From the NCBI GenBank assembly GCA_017521565.1, contig JAFXCE010000002.1, forward strand, positions 25,847 to 89,846: DNA of 64,000 nucleotides, read 5' to 3'. Of this stretch, positions 17,200 to 25,784 are shown piece after piece. Numbering within the stretch: position 1 is the first letter of the stretch; the number at the start of each line of letters is the position of its first letter. This DNA comes from Clostridia bacterium (GTDB lineage: Bacteria; Bacillota; Clostridia; Christensenellales; Aristaeellaceae). The translations under genes and the position numbers were made by a program. The notes beneath the pieces are model-generated. The model had not been told where the DNA came from. It made no database searches and saw only the letters and a program-made list of their open reading frames with translations.

Positions 17200-17850
17200 A
17201 TGACGCGGGCATGGTATCAGGTGCTGTCACTGGGCTTTGGCTATATCAGCGCGGCGATCATCGCGGCGGTGGTGCTGCTCTCTTTGCGCAAGTCCGCTTC
17301 CGACCGCGCGCTCTGGCGGCGTGTGCGCAGGGATCTGCCGCAGGCGGGCGCAGCAGGCGTATTCAAGGTGATGGCCGGCGGCGGGCGCAGGATTGCGGCA
17401 GGGCAGGAGATTCGCGTGCCATATGAGGGCACGATGGGTTCAAGCCACAGCTGTGATGTGCATATTCCCGTGCGCAGGGTGCATCTGCGTTCTGCGTTTT
17501 TCTGGATGGAGAAGGACGGGCTTCACATGGTCGCCCTGCACAGGGACGGCTTTGAGGTGGATGATGTTCCCGTCGAGCCCGGCGATGAAGCCGTGCTGGG
17601 CGACGGCGCAATCCTGCGCGTGGGCGAGGCCAAGCTGGCGCTGCGCCTTTACAAGACCGTGGGCAGCGACGGCAACGGGCCGTATGTGACCAGCGCACGC
17701 CGCAGCAAGGCCCAGCAGGGCAAGGGCGACGGCATCGGCGCGCCGGGCAGGGGCGAGATGCGCCGGGAAAAGAAGCTGAAACATCTTCAGGAAGAGAAGA
17801 CCGATAAGCGCCGCGCAAGGGGCAAAGAAGCAGAGAAGGGCCGGAGGTGA
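17200..17850 (+). CDS. membrane-anchored FHA-like domain protein
   Basis: 216 residues: one N-terminal membrane helix (about 7-27), a forkhead-associated-like beta domain (about 60-155), and a basic C-terminal tail rich in K/R/E. FHA domains bind phosphothreonine, but the usual GR..S.H core is poorly kept here (GSSHSCDVHIPVRRVHLRSAFF), so phosphate binding is doubtful. The start is ATG 17200 with AAGGAGG at 17184-17190. It is the first gene of a four-gene run with an FtsW/RodA protein, a penicillin-binding protein and a solute-binding protein; FHA-RodA-PBP neighbours are also known in Actinobacteria and Clostridia, which suggests a scaffold for septal or lateral wall growth. Confidence 0.75.
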   Translation: MTRAWYQVLSLGFGYISAAIIAAVVLLSLRKSASDRALWRRVRRDLPQAGAAGVFKVMAGGGRRIAAGQEIRVPYEGTMGSSHSCDVHIPVRRVHLRSAFFWMEKDGLHMVALHRDGFEVDDVPVEPGDEAVLGDGAILRVGEAKLALRLYKTVGSDGNGPYVTSARRSKAQQGKGDGIGAPGRGEMRREKKLKHLQEEKTDKRRARGKEAEKGRR

Positions 17851-17854
17851 CGAA

Positions 17855-19507
17855 ATGGCCTTCAAACAGGAAACCTTTAAGGCGAGGCCAAAGCGCACAT
17901 CCGACGGCGCGGTGAGCGCGAAATATAAACGGGCGGCGCCGGAAAAAGAGCCTGCGGAAAAGAAATCTTCAGAAAAGAGATTCTTAGAAAAGAATGCTTT
18001 AGAGAAGAAAAATACAGAGAAGAAAACCGCGTCTAAGATCTCTGCAGAAAAAAGAATAAATAATCCTGAAAAGCAAAAGCCTGCCGCGAAAAAGGCGGAG
18101 GAAAAGAAAACAGCCGCGAAAAAGGCGACCGTGCGCCGCGCCGTGATGGCAGACCCCAAGACGGCGAACCGGGCAAAGCGCGAAAGCCGTCAGACCCCCG
18201 TGCGCATGCGCCGCGACAGGGCGCGCGCCGAGGCCGCCATGCGCGACCGCAGGCGGGCGGTCAGCCGTGGAATCGATATGTCCGTAACGCTCATCGCGCT
18301 GCTGACGGCGCTGTTCCTTGCTGGCGGACTGCTGCTGTGCGCCGTCCGCGTGGAAGGAAGCGTCGATATGCGTGCGCTCCGTCTGCTGGCAGCGATGGCG
18401 CCGCTGACGCTGATGACGACGCTCGTTCTGCCTCGGTTTTTGCCCATTGAACCGCTGATGATGGCGCTGAGCAACTTCCTTTGCAGCGTTGGCGTGGTGA
18501 TTCTGTATACCGTATCGCCCGAGCGCGGCGTGCGGCAGACGAATTTTTACATCATGGGCCTCGCGGCGATGATTATGGTCAGCATGATCGTCTCAAAAAT
18601 GAGAAGATTCCGGGGGCTGACATGGCTGGCGATGATACTGGGCATTGGTGCGCTGGTGATGCCGCTGGTCTTTGGCGAGTGGAACAATGGCGCGAAAAAC
18701 TGGGTCGAGCTGCCGCTTCTGGGCTCCTTTCAGCCCAGCGAGCTGGTCAAGCTCTCGCTCGTGCTGGCGATGGCGTATTATTTCAGCGCGCACCGTACCG
18801 TGCTGCAGATGATGCCGGCGATCCTCTTTGCCGGCGCATGCCTGCTGCTGCTCATGCTCCAGCGCGACCTTGGCACAGCGCTGATCTACTATGCCGCGAC
18901 GCTGGTGATGTTCTACGTCGCCTGCGGCAATGTTCCGCTGACGGTCATTGGCCTGGGCGGCGGCGCGGCGGCCGCCATGCTGGGCTATAAAATGTTCGCG
19001 CATGTCAAGGTGCGCGTGGCCATGTGGCGCAACCCGTGGAGCGATCCGCTCGACAAGGGCTATCAGATCATTCAGGCGCTGCTGGCGATCGGCTCAGGCG
19101 GCCTTTTCGGCCTCGGGATCGGTCAGGGTACGCCGGAAAAGATTCCGGCCTATTATAACGACTTTATCTTTGCTGTCATCTGTGAACAGCTGGGGCTGGT
19201 GTTCGGCCTTCTGATCATTGCGGTGTATGTCCTGCTGGCGCTGCGCGGCGTATCGGTGATTTCGCGCTCAAGGCGTTCGTTTGATATGCTGCTGGGGTGC
19301 GGCGTGCTGGCGATGCTGGTCATTCAGATGTTCATGATCGTGGGCGGCGTGATCAAGATGCTGCCGCTGACGGGCGTGACCATGCCGATGCTCAGCTATG
19401 GCGGTTCGTCCCTCATTTCCTGCCTGATGATGGTCGGCATTCTGCACGGCATCAGCGCAAGGGCGCAGGAAAACATGGAGGAGGACGTGCTTTCCCGCAG
19501 GGGATGA
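17855..19507 (+). CDS. FtsW/RodA/SpoVE family lipid II polymerase with Lys-rich N-terminal extension
   Basis: 550 residues, against about 370-400 for the family. Residues about 1-145 form a disordered, Lys/Glu/Ala-rich cytoplasmic tail with EKK-type repeats; its DNA is unusually A-rich. The polytopic SEDS part follows, with the family blocks NGAKNWVEL...QPSELVKLSL, PWSDPLDKGYQIIQALLAIGSGG, YYNDFIFAVICEQLG and LPLTGVTMPMLSYGGSSL. SEDS proteins polymerise lipid II into glycan strands together with a class B PBP, which is encoded two positions on at 19696. The start ATG 17855 lies 5 nt after the FHA stop, with GGAGG upstream. Confidence 0.92.
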   Translation: MAFKQETFKARPKRTSDGAVSAKYKRAAPEKEPAEKKSSEKRFLEKNALEKKNTEKKTASKISAEKRINNPEKQKPAAKKAEEKKTAAKKATVRRAVMADPKTANRAKRESRQTPVRMRRDRARAEAAMRDRRRAVSRGIDMSVTLIALLTALFLAGGLLLCAVRVEGSVDMRALRLLAAMAPLTLMTTLVLPRFLPIEPLMMALSNFLCSVGVVILYTVSPERGVRQTNFYIMGLAAMIMVSMIVSKMRRFRGLTWLAMILGIGALVMPLVFGEWNNGAKNWVELPLLGSFQPSELVKLSLVLAMAYYFSAHRTVLQMMPAILFAGACLLLLMLQRDLGTALIYYAATLVMFYVACGNVPLTVIGLGGGAAAAMLGYKMFAHVKVRVAMWRNPWSDPLDKGYQIIQALLAIGSGGLFGLGIGQGTPEKIPAYYNDFIFAVICEQLGLVFGLLIIAVYVLLALRGVSVISRSRRSFDMLLGCGVLAMLVIQMFMIVGGVIKMLPLTGVTMPMLSYGGSSLISCLMMVGILHGISARAQENMEEDVLSRRG

Positions 19508-19515
19508 TGGCGTAA

Positions 19516-19540
19516 GGGAGGAGCAGAGCCCCTCCCCTAC
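19516..19540 (+). repeat. short palindromic repeat (GGGGAGGGGC family), copy 3
   Basis: 25 bp identical to the reverse complement of 6590-6614, inside the ftsW-PBP gap. Confidence 0.8.
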
Positions 19541-19569
19541 AGGGATCTTGTATGCGGATAATGGAATAA

Positions 19570-19594
19570 GGGAGGAACAGAGCCCCTCTCCTTC
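19570..19594 (+). repeat. short palindromic repeat (GGGGAGGGGC family), copy 4
   Basis: 25 bp, differing from copy 3 at three positions, lying 54 bp after it in the same orientation. Confidence 0.75.
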
Positions 19595-19630
19595 AGAGGT
19601 GCTTAAAGCGGGCGCGAAGCGAAAATGGGT

Positions 19631-19674
19631 GCAGGGACAATGTCCCTGCCCGGGGTTCGGGGGCGGCGCCCCCG
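19631..19674 (+). repeat. pair of GC-rich hairpins upstream of the PBP gene
   Basis: GCAGGGACA / TGTCCCTGC (19631-19649) followed by CGGGGGC / GCCCCCG (19658-19674). No T-runs follow, so these are more likely structured intergenic repeats or RNA-processing hairpins than terminators. Confidence 0.6.
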
Positions 19675-19695
19675 AAAGGAAGTGATATTATCAAG

Positions 19696-21096
19696 GTGAT
19701 CAAACGGCGTATCCGGATGCTGACGATGCTGATGCTGGCGCTCTTTGCGCTCATGATCGCATACTGCTGCTATTCGGTATACTTTTATGGCGGGCGCTGG
19801 GTGGCCAATCCGCATAATCCGCGCATCTCCAGCCAGAAGCAGGAGGTGATCATGGGTACCGTGCGGGACCGCGACGGCACCGTGCTGGCCTATACAGACG
19901 GGACGGGCGCACGGCGATACCATAATAGCCGCGATACGCGCTTGGCGGTGTCGCAGGTTGTCGGCGACAGCGGCGGCAAGGTTTCCACCGGCGTAGATAC
20001 GTTCCATGCGCAGTATATGCTGGGTTTCCGCTCGAGCATCTTTGAGCGCGTGGGCGACGCGATCACGAATACGCCTCAGCGCGGCGACGATATTACGCTC
20101 ACGATTTCCGAGCGCCTCTCGCGCTATATCAGCGAGCAGTTCCCCAAGGGGAAGCGCGGTGCGGTCGTGGTGCTCAATTATAAGACGGGTGAGATCCTGT
20201 CCATGGTCTCCATGCCGCAGTTTGATCCGGTGAATCTATCCTCTGCGCTGTCGGATGAGGCGGCCGGCGCGCTGATCAACCGCGCGACGCAGGGCCTGTA
20301 TCCGCCAGGCTCTACGTTCAAGATTGTGACGATGGCGTCTGCGCTTGAAAACCTGCCGGATCTTGAAAACTTCGCTTTTGACTGCACGGGCTATTATCCG
20401 GTGGGCAACTACTCCGTGACGGAGTCCTCCGGCCATGGCGTGCAGAGCCTGTCAGATGCGTTTGCCAATTCCTGCAATACGACGTTCGCCGCGCTTTCGC
20501 AGGATCTTGGCTATACGATGCTTGGGCAGACGGCGGAAAAGCTCGGCTTCAACGAAAATTTCATGTTTGGCGATCTGATCGTCTACAATTCCAGCTATCC
20601 CATCGATGACCTGAGCGCAGAGGATCTGGCGTGGTCCTCGATCGGTCAGGGCCGTGTGCTGGCGACGCCGATGCACATGGCGCTGATCGCCTCCATGATC
20701 GCCAACGGCGGCGTGATGAACGAGCCGCACCTGCTCAGGGCGATCACGACCGCGCAGGGCGGGACGCGCAAGCTGCCCGGCAGCTTTATCGGCACGCGCG
20801 TGCTGGAGGAGAGCGTGGCAAAGCGGCTGGAAAAGGAAATGATCCGCGTCATCAAAACCGGTACGGGCGGGCGCGCTGCGCTCTCTGATGGCTATGTCGT
20901 CGCGGGAAAGACGGGTTCCGCCGAGGCGAGCAACGACAAGAGCATCGAAACCCACGCGTGGTTTGTCGGATACATCACCAATGACAACGCGCCGTATGCC
21001 ATCTGTGTGCTGGTGGAAAACGGCGGTTCCGGCGGCGGCGTGGCTGCGCCGTTGGCGCGAAGGACACTGCAGAAGGCCATTAATCTCGGGCTTTAA
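19696..21096 (+). CDS. class B penicillin-binding protein (PbpA/FtsI-like transpeptidase)
   Basis: 466 residues. One N-terminal membrane helix (about 6-27), a short PBP-dimer region and a transpeptidase domain with S206-T-F-K209 (SxxK), S259-C-N261 (SxN) and K405-T-G407 (KTG). It cross-links peptidoglycan outside the membrane and is the natural partner of the SEDS protein encoded upstream. The small size matches the PbpA type of Actinobacteria and Clostridia. The start is uncertain: GTG 19696 is used, but the AAAGGAAG site (19675-19682) is about 13 nt away, so a non-standard start slightly upstream is possible. Confidence 0.92.
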   Translation: MIKRRIRMLTMLMLALFALMIAYCCYSVYFYGGRWVANPHNPRISSQKQEVIMGTVRDRDGTVLAYTDGTGARRYHNSRDTRLAVSQVVGDSGGKVSTGVDTFHAQYMLGFRSSIFERVGDAITNTPQRGDDITLTISERLSRYISEQFPKGKRGAVVVLNYKTGEILSMVSMPQFDPVNLSSALSDEAAGALINRATQGLYPPGSTFKIVTMASALENLPDLENFAFDCTGYYPVGNYSVTESSGHGVQSLSDAFANSCNTTFAALSQDLGYTMLGQTAEKLGFNENFMFGDLIVYNSSYPIDDLSAEDLAWSSIGQGRVLATPMHMALIASMIANGGVMNEPHLLRAITTAQGGTRKLPGSFIGTRVLEESVAKRLEKEMIRVIKTGTGGRAALSDGYVVAGKTGSAEASNDKSIETHAWFVGYITNDNAPYAICVLVENGGSGGGVAAPLARRTLQKAINLGL

Positions 21097-21117
21097 GAGG
21101 ATGAGGAGGACTGAAAA

Positions 21118-22215
21118 ATGCGTAGACTGATTGCAATGCTTCTTTCCCTGTGTGTGCTGCTGTGTGCGGCGGCGCCGGCGCTTGCCGCGGGCGTGACGAT
21201 CCGTACGTTTACGCCGTTTGCGGATATGGACTTCGCCGCGCAGCGCTATATGGATATGATCACCGGCTGGGAGAGCAAAACCGGCAATATGGTTGAGGAT
21301 TACTCCGGTGCGCAGGATGAGGAATGGCTTCTTCAGATGCAGGAGATGATCCGCCGCGGCGAAGCGGATGTGGTTGTGCTGCCGCTGCATTCTGGCCTGA
21401 CGGTGGGTGAGCTGGTGACGGTGAATGAACTGATCGCCGCTGCGCCGGAGGCGGGCACCAAGCGGTTTGAGGCGATGAAGGAGGCGGACGGCAGCGTTCT
21501 GCTCGCGCCTGTGCGCCTGAACTGGGAAGCACTCTATGTCAATACCGACGTGCTTGCGCAGTTCGGCCTCTCCGTCCCTCAGACGTATGAAGAGCTTTTG
21601 ACCGTATGCGTGATGCTTGGCATGAACGGCGTATTGCCGATGGCGAATGCGCTGTGCGAATGGAGCGAAATCGTGCTGGACTGCGCGGCGCTTTCGGGCG
21701 CAGACGAGGCGGCATACGGCACGGAAGCGTCCCTTTCCGGCGCGCAGGATGTGCTGACGACGCTCACACAGGTGGGCGCGTTCGGCGGCGATCCGTGGAA
21801 TCTGACCGACATGGACGCGGAAGAAAAATTCATCTCCGGCGAAGCGGCGATGCGCATCGACGCGGACGGGCTGGCGCAGATGATCCCGGAGGAGCGCGCG
21901 GACAGTGTCGTGGTCGTTTCGCTGCCGCCCAAGGACGGACAGGCGCGCACGATGCTGGCCGGTACGCCGATGTTCGGCGTGGCGGTTACGCGTGCCTGTT
22001 GGCAGGACGATGCGCGCAGTGCGGCTGCCGTCTCGTTTATCGCGGAGCTGCTGGCACAGGAGGGCGTCGTTTCTCCCGTTGGCGGGACACTGGGCAGCAG
22101 CATTGCGGCCCTGACGAAAAACGCGCAGGACATGACCGGCGTGCTCTACGACATGAATCCGGATGGATTTGAGAGCTGGGCCGAAAGTGTGGTGGCGCAG
22201 CTGATGACGCTGTAA
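21118..22215 (+). CDS. secreted family-1 extracellular solute-binding protein (orphan)
   Basis: 365 residues. A signal peptide (about 1-24, ending ALAAG) has no lipobox Gly/Ala/Ser-Cys, so it is not a typical lipoprotein, although binding proteins of Gram-positive ABC importers normally are. The mature part has the two-lobe pattern of bacterial extracellular solute-binding proteins (QMQEMIRRGEADVVVLP, VLAQFGLSVPQTYEELL, ISGEAAMRIDADG). It starts 21 bp after the PBP stop with a GAGGAGG-type site and appears to belong to the FHA-ftsW-PBP operon. No permease or ATPase gene is adjacent, so a non-transport role at the cell surface is possible. Confidence 0.78.
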   Translation: MRRLIAMLLSLCVLLCAAAPALAAGVTIRTFTPFADMDFAAQRYMDMITGWESKTGNMVEDYSGAQDEEWLLQMQEMIRRGEADVVVLPLHSGLTVGELVTVNELIAAAPEAGTKRFEAMKEADGSVLLAPVRLNWEALYVNTDVLAQFGLSVPQTYEELLTVCVMLGMNGVLPMANALCEWSEIVLDCAALSGADEAAYGTEASLSGAQDVLTTLTQVGAFGGDPWNLTDMDAEEKFISGEAAMRIDADGLAQMIPEERADSVVVVSLPPKDGQARTMLAGTPMFGVAVTRACWQDDARSAAAVSFIAELLAQEGVVSPVGGTLGSSIAALTKNAQDMTGVLYDMNPDGFESWAESVVAQLMTL

Positions 22216-22250
22216 AGATGCGAAGAAATATCAGAAACCGATAGAGAAGA

Positions 22251-22282
22251 AACAGGACTCCGGCATTAGTCGGAGTCCTGTT
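22251..22282. terminator. bidirectional hairpin between convergent genes
   Basis: Perfect 12-bp stem AACAGGACTCCG / CGGAGTCCTGTT with an 8-nt loop between the solute-binding gene (+) and the CbiB-like gene (-). Confidence 0.75.
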
Positions 22283-22309
22283 GAGATTTATTGGAGATAT
22301 TCGATTGGA

Positions 22310-23083
22310 TCAGCACAGCACAAAGCCGATAAGCGTAAGCGTGATCAGCAGCAGCGCGAAGGCAAAGCAGCACAGGAATGCAGCTTGAGAGATATCGCCT
22401 GCCATGGGCGCGTGGGTGTCGGATCCATTGCCTGCAATGCCGAGGATGTTCATCATTCGTTCCTGCGCGCCCCTGCCGCGTGTGCGGAAGGGACTGCGCC
22501 CGCACACGCCGCTGCAGAGAATCAGGAAAGCGCAGAATACAGCATCGCAGAAGCGATCGGCGCGGGCGCAGATGCGCTGCGCAAGGGGATGGACAGCCTG
22601 TCTGCTGCGCAGGGCAAGGAGCGCCCAGCCAAGCGCCGCGCCCAGATGCAGCGGCATGCCGGCGGCGCAGAATATCATCGGCGCACAGATGCCGGAGACA
22701 AACGCGGGCGTGATGGATGCGCAGGCCTTGCGGACGCAGGCTTCGTAGGCTGGGATATCCCGGGCATATTTGCCGGAATCCAGATCCTTTTTCACCGAGG
22801 CACAGCCGGGGAACACGGAAAATCCGGTCATCAGCGGCGCAATCAGAAGCGCTTCGGCGAGCGGATGGACAGCCGCCAGCAGCGCGGCCACGCCGGAGAG
22901 AAGCAGGATAAAGGTCCAAAGCGCCGGGTCTTCATCTGTCTTGCCGGATTTTCGGGTGAACGCACGCAGCACATGGGCATACAGGCGATCAAGCGCAGGA
23001 TGAATCCGGGCGGCAGTTCCGGGCAGAACGGGATAGAGAAAGGCGGCAAGCAGCGCCGCAGCAGGCAGAGCAAGAATGCGCAT
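22310..23083 (-). CDS. polytopic membrane protein, weakly CbiB/CobD-like
   Basis: 257 residues with four or five hydrophobic segments. The pattern resembles CbiB (adenosylcobinamide-phosphate synthase): an early RIHPALDRLY segment, a soluble loop with KKDLDSGKYARD, then VRKACASITPAFVSGICAPMIF where CbiB has RAAVE..AEN..DGVVAP, and a late HAPMAGD. Key CbiB residues appear lost and no cobalamin genes are nearby. The alternative is the YlbJ sporulation membrane protein, which sits near ylbM in Bacillus, but the match is poorer. The start ATG has GGAAGGAG upstream. It follows tmcAL on the same strand after 57 bp. Confidence 0.6.
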   Translation of the reverse strand: MRILALPAAALLAAFLYPVLPGTAARIHPALDRLYAHVLRAFTRKSGKTDEDPALWTFILLLSGVAALLAAVHPLAEALLIAPLMTGFSVFPGCASVKKDLDSGKYARDIPAYEACVRKACASITPAFVSGICAPMIFCAAGMPLHLGAALGWALLALRSRQAVHPLAQRICARADRFCDAVFCAFLILCSGVCGRSPFRTRGRGAQERMMNILGIAGNGSDTHAPMAGDISQAAFLCCFAFALLLITLTLIGFVLC

Positions 23084-23140
23084 GGGACTCCTTCCGTCAC
23101 GACAGATGCCGTGCTGCCTCCCTCAGGAGGCTGATTCTGG

Positions 23141-24337
23141 TTATACGATGATCGGACTGGTGGTGAAATCGCGTCCGCTTTGGCGCAGCGCGGGCGACGC
23201 GCAGCCGAGGGACCAGAGATCCTGCGCGCGCAGATCGAGCGCAAAGAGCGGATCGCTGCGGTCATGGTCGGCGGCCTTGACGATCAGCGGAATGGCGCTG
23301 CTTTTTTTGATGGCGGAAAGCAGGGGCTGGGCGTCCCGGCGGAAGCCGAGCACGCGCGCATAGGTCGGCGCGGCGTGATTTGCAGCAAAGGACTGCGTTA
23401 TGCCAAGCAGCGCGCAGGCGCAGATGCGGGACAGGCGTGCATAGGTATAGCGTTTGCTCTTGATGGCCATGATGAGTTCATCCCGGGTCTGCGCGGTGCG
23501 TCCCGCGCGGATAAACAGATGCTCAAGTCCTTCGCCGATTCCGGCGATCCGGGCAAGCGAATCTTCAGACGCTGTGCGCAGGAGATAAAGCAGCGCCTGC
23601 GTGAGCGCTTCTTCGTTATGGAAGTCCCCGCGCGCCTCGCTTGATTCAAGCAGGCCGGGCGAGGGCACGGCGAGCAGCGCGCCGGTCAGATCGCCGCGGG
23701 AGATTGCCGCGCGCACAGCGGTGGCGCTTGCAAGCGGGACGAGGGATTCATCGTGATAGCCCGCGCCCTCGCGGATGACGGGCACGGGAGAAATCTCCGG
23801 CGCGAGGGAACGGAGGGCGCGCAGGTATTCAAGCGCGAGCGCCGTATTCGGCTGGGCGATGATTGTATCCAGCGCGTCAATCCCGCTGATGCGCTGCATG
23901 GCGAGCGCACGGGCGCGGGGATAAGGCAGGCCGCTGTCAAGAGATTCGCGAAGCATACGCCGGTATTCGGGCGTCTCCTCATCAAGCAGCGAGGAAAGCC
24001 GCGCAAGATGGGGGATGGAATCCGCCTCGCAGCCAAAGGAGAGATGCGTCACAACACCGAGCGCGGCGAGCAGCGATACCCCGCCGCGCGCGAATTCCTC
24101 CGCGCCCGCGCAGGCAAAGCGCACCGGCAGCTCGAGGACGAGATCCGCGCCGTGTTCAAGCGCCATGCGCGCCCGGGTCCATTTGTCGTGCCGGGCGAAT
24201 GTGCCGCGCTGGGTAACGCTGCCGCTCATGACGCAGACGATATATTCCGCGCCGCTGAGCGCCCGGGCGCGCCTAAGATGCAGCGCATGGCCGTGATGGA
24301 AGGGATTATATTCGCAGATAACGCCGCAGACCTGCAT
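23141..24337 (-). CDS. tmcAL: tRNA(Met) cytidine acetate ligase TmcAL (YlbM)
   Basis: 398 residues. A nucleotidyltransferase-fold enzyme that uses acetate and ATP to form N4-acetylcytidine at the wobble base of elongator tRNA-Met. Seen: ICEYNPFHHGHALH near the N-terminus (the HxGH active-site signature), VMSGSVTQRG, and the basic C-terminal block. ATG 24337 is chosen over an upstream in-frame TTG because GAGGTG sits about 5 nt before it. It is divergent from ackA, whose reaction also uses acetate. In Bacillus, ylbM lies beside ylbN (yceD) and rpmF; here those are on the other side of ackA. Confidence 0.93.
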   Translation of the reverse strand: MQVCGVICEYNPFHHGHALHLRRARALSGAEYIVCVMSGSVTQRGTFARHDKWTRARMALEHGADLVLELPVRFACAGAEEFARGGVSLLAALGVVTHLSFGCEADSIPHLARLSSLLDEETPEYRRMLRESLDSGLPYPRARALAMQRISGIDALDTIIAQPNTALALEYLRALRSLAPEISPVPVIREGAGYHDESLVPLASATAVRAAISRGDLTGALLAVPSPGLLESSEARGDFHNEEALTQALLYLLRTASEDSLARIAGIGEGLEHLFIRAGRTAQTRDELIMAIKSKRYTYARLSRICACALLGITQSFAANHAAPTYARVLGFRRDAQPLLSAIKKSSAIPLIVKAADHDRSDPLFALDLRAQDLWSLGCASPALRQSGRDFTTSPIIV

Positions 24338-24399
24338 GAAGCACCTCAATCAATCTTGACAGAATATGGATAGTTTGGATATAAAATTCCCGTGTAACC

Positions 24400-24428
24400 T
24401 TTTCAAAATGGGAAAAATGCGGTATAAT
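24400..24428 (+). promoter_or_regulatory. sigma-A promoter of ackA
   Basis: TTTTCA (24400-24405), 17 bp, TATAAT (24423-24428). The leader of about 90 nt contains a hairpin TAGGCTTAT / ATAAGCCTA (24450-24475). Confidence 0.6.
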
Positions 24429-24524
24429 CATTTTGAGTCATTTTGTTATTAGGCTTATTTTTCGGGATAAGCCTATTATAGCATGCAAAGCGCGATTTAC
24501 AAACATAAACGGAGGTAGATTCCC

Positions 24525-25721
24525 ATGAAGATTCTGGTCATCAATGCTGGCTCTTCTTCCCTGAAGTTCCAGCTGATCGACATGGATGATGAGTCCGTCA
24601 AGGCGAAGGGCCTTGTCGAGCGCATCGGCATTGAGGGCACCCACTTCAAGCAGACCGTTACCGAGGGCAACAAGGTCATCGAGTTTACCCGCAACATGGC
24701 TGACCACACCGAGGCCATCGCGGCTGTTCTCGAAGCGCTTACCGACAAGGAGAACGGCGCGATCGAGTCTCTGGACGAGATCGGCGCCTGCGGCCATCGC
24801 GTGCTCCACGGCGGCGAGACCTTCAAGGCGTCTGCCCTCGTGACCGAAGAGAGCATGAAGGCGATCGAAGACCTCGTGCCGCTCGGACCGCTGCATCAGC
24901 CGCCGAACATCGCCGGCATCAAGGCCTGCCAGGCGGTTATGCCGGGCAAGCCGAACGTCGCCGTGTTCGACACCGCGTTCCATCAGACCATGCCGCCCAA
25001 GGCCTTCCTCTACGCGATTCCGTATGAGTACTATAAGAATCTGAAGGTTCGCCGCTACGGCTTCCACGGCACCTCCCACCGCTTCATCGCGGGCGAGACC
25101 CCGAAGTTCCTGGGCAAGAATCCGGAAGACTGCAAGTTCATCATCTGCCACCTGGGCAACGGCTCTTCCCTGAGCGCGATTGTCGGCGGCAAGGTTGTCG
25201 ATACCTCTATGGGCCTCACGCCGCTTGAGGGCATCGTCATGGGCACCCGCTCCGGCGATCTGGATCCGGCCGTCCTTGAGTACATCATGGACAACACCGG
25301 CATGGACATCCATCAGATGCTCAATACCCTGAACAAGAAGTCCGGCTACGCTGGCCTGTCCGTCTCCTCCGACATGCGCGACGTCAAGGCTGCTGCTGCC
25401 GCCGGCGACGAGCAGGCGCAGACCGCGGTGGACATCTGGACTTACCGCCTGCAGAAGTACATCGGCTCCTACATGGCCGCTGTGCAGGGCGCGGACGCCA
25501 TCGTCTTCACCGCCGGCATCGGCGAAAACGACACCGAGGCGATCGCTAAGGTGATCGAGGGCTTCGAGTGGATGGGCATCAAGATCGATCCGGCGAAGAA
25601 TGTCCGCGGCTGCTGCGGCATCATCTCCACCGACGATTCCACCGTCAAGGTCCTGCGCATCCCGACCAACGAGGAGCTGCCGATCGCGCGTGACACGCTG
25701 GAAATTGTTTCCAAGCTGTAA
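24525..25721 (+). CDS. ackA: acetate kinase
   Basis: 398 residues, standard for AckA, which makes ATP and acetate from acetyl phosphate in fermentation. Seen: NAGSSSLKF at the N-terminus, GHRVLHGG, FHGTSHRF, HLGNGSS and TPLEGIVMGTRSGDLDP, all diagnostic. The start is ATG 24525 with CGGAGGT upstream. The strong C-ending codon preference suggests high expression. No pta gene is beside it. The gene ends 10 bp before the consensus promoter of yceD-rpmF and no terminator separates them, so read-through is possible. Confidence 0.98.
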   Translation: MKILVINAGSSSLKFQLIDMDDESVKAKGLVERIGIEGTHFKQTVTEGNKVIEFTRNMADHTEAIAAVLEALTDKENGAIESLDEIGACGHRVLHGGETFKASALVTEESMKAIEDLVPLGPLHQPPNIAGIKACQAVMPGKPNVAVFDTAFHQTMPPKAFLYAIPYEYYKNLKVRRYGFHGTSHRFIAGETPKFLGKNPEDCKFIICHLGNGSSLSAIVGGKVVDTSMGLTPLEGIVMGTRSGDLDPAVLEYIMDNTGMDIHQMLNTLNKKSGYAGLSVSSDMRDVKAAAAAGDEQAQTAVDIWTYRLQKYIGSYMAAVQGADAIVFTAGIGENDTEAIAKVIEGFEWMGIKIDPAKNVRGCCGIISTDDSTVKVLRIPTNEELPIARDTLEIVSKL

Positions 25722-25730
25722 TATTTACGC

Positions 25731-25759
25731 TTGACAACCCCTTGTAAAGTGCGTATAAT
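25731..25759 (+). promoter_or_regulatory. perfect-consensus sigma-A promoter of yceD-rpmF
   Basis: TTGACA (25731-25736), exactly 17 bp, TATAAT (25754-25759). Transcription would start near 25766, giving a leader of only about 20 nt. Confidence 0.92.
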
Positions 25760-25784
25760 AGGGGACGGTCAATTTTGAGGTGAC

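Noticed and set aside
22385..23134. Plus-strand 249-codon frame opposite the CbiB-like gene
   Set aside because: No ribosome site or family match; the minus-strand frame has GGAAGGAG, membrane helices and conserved-looking blocks.
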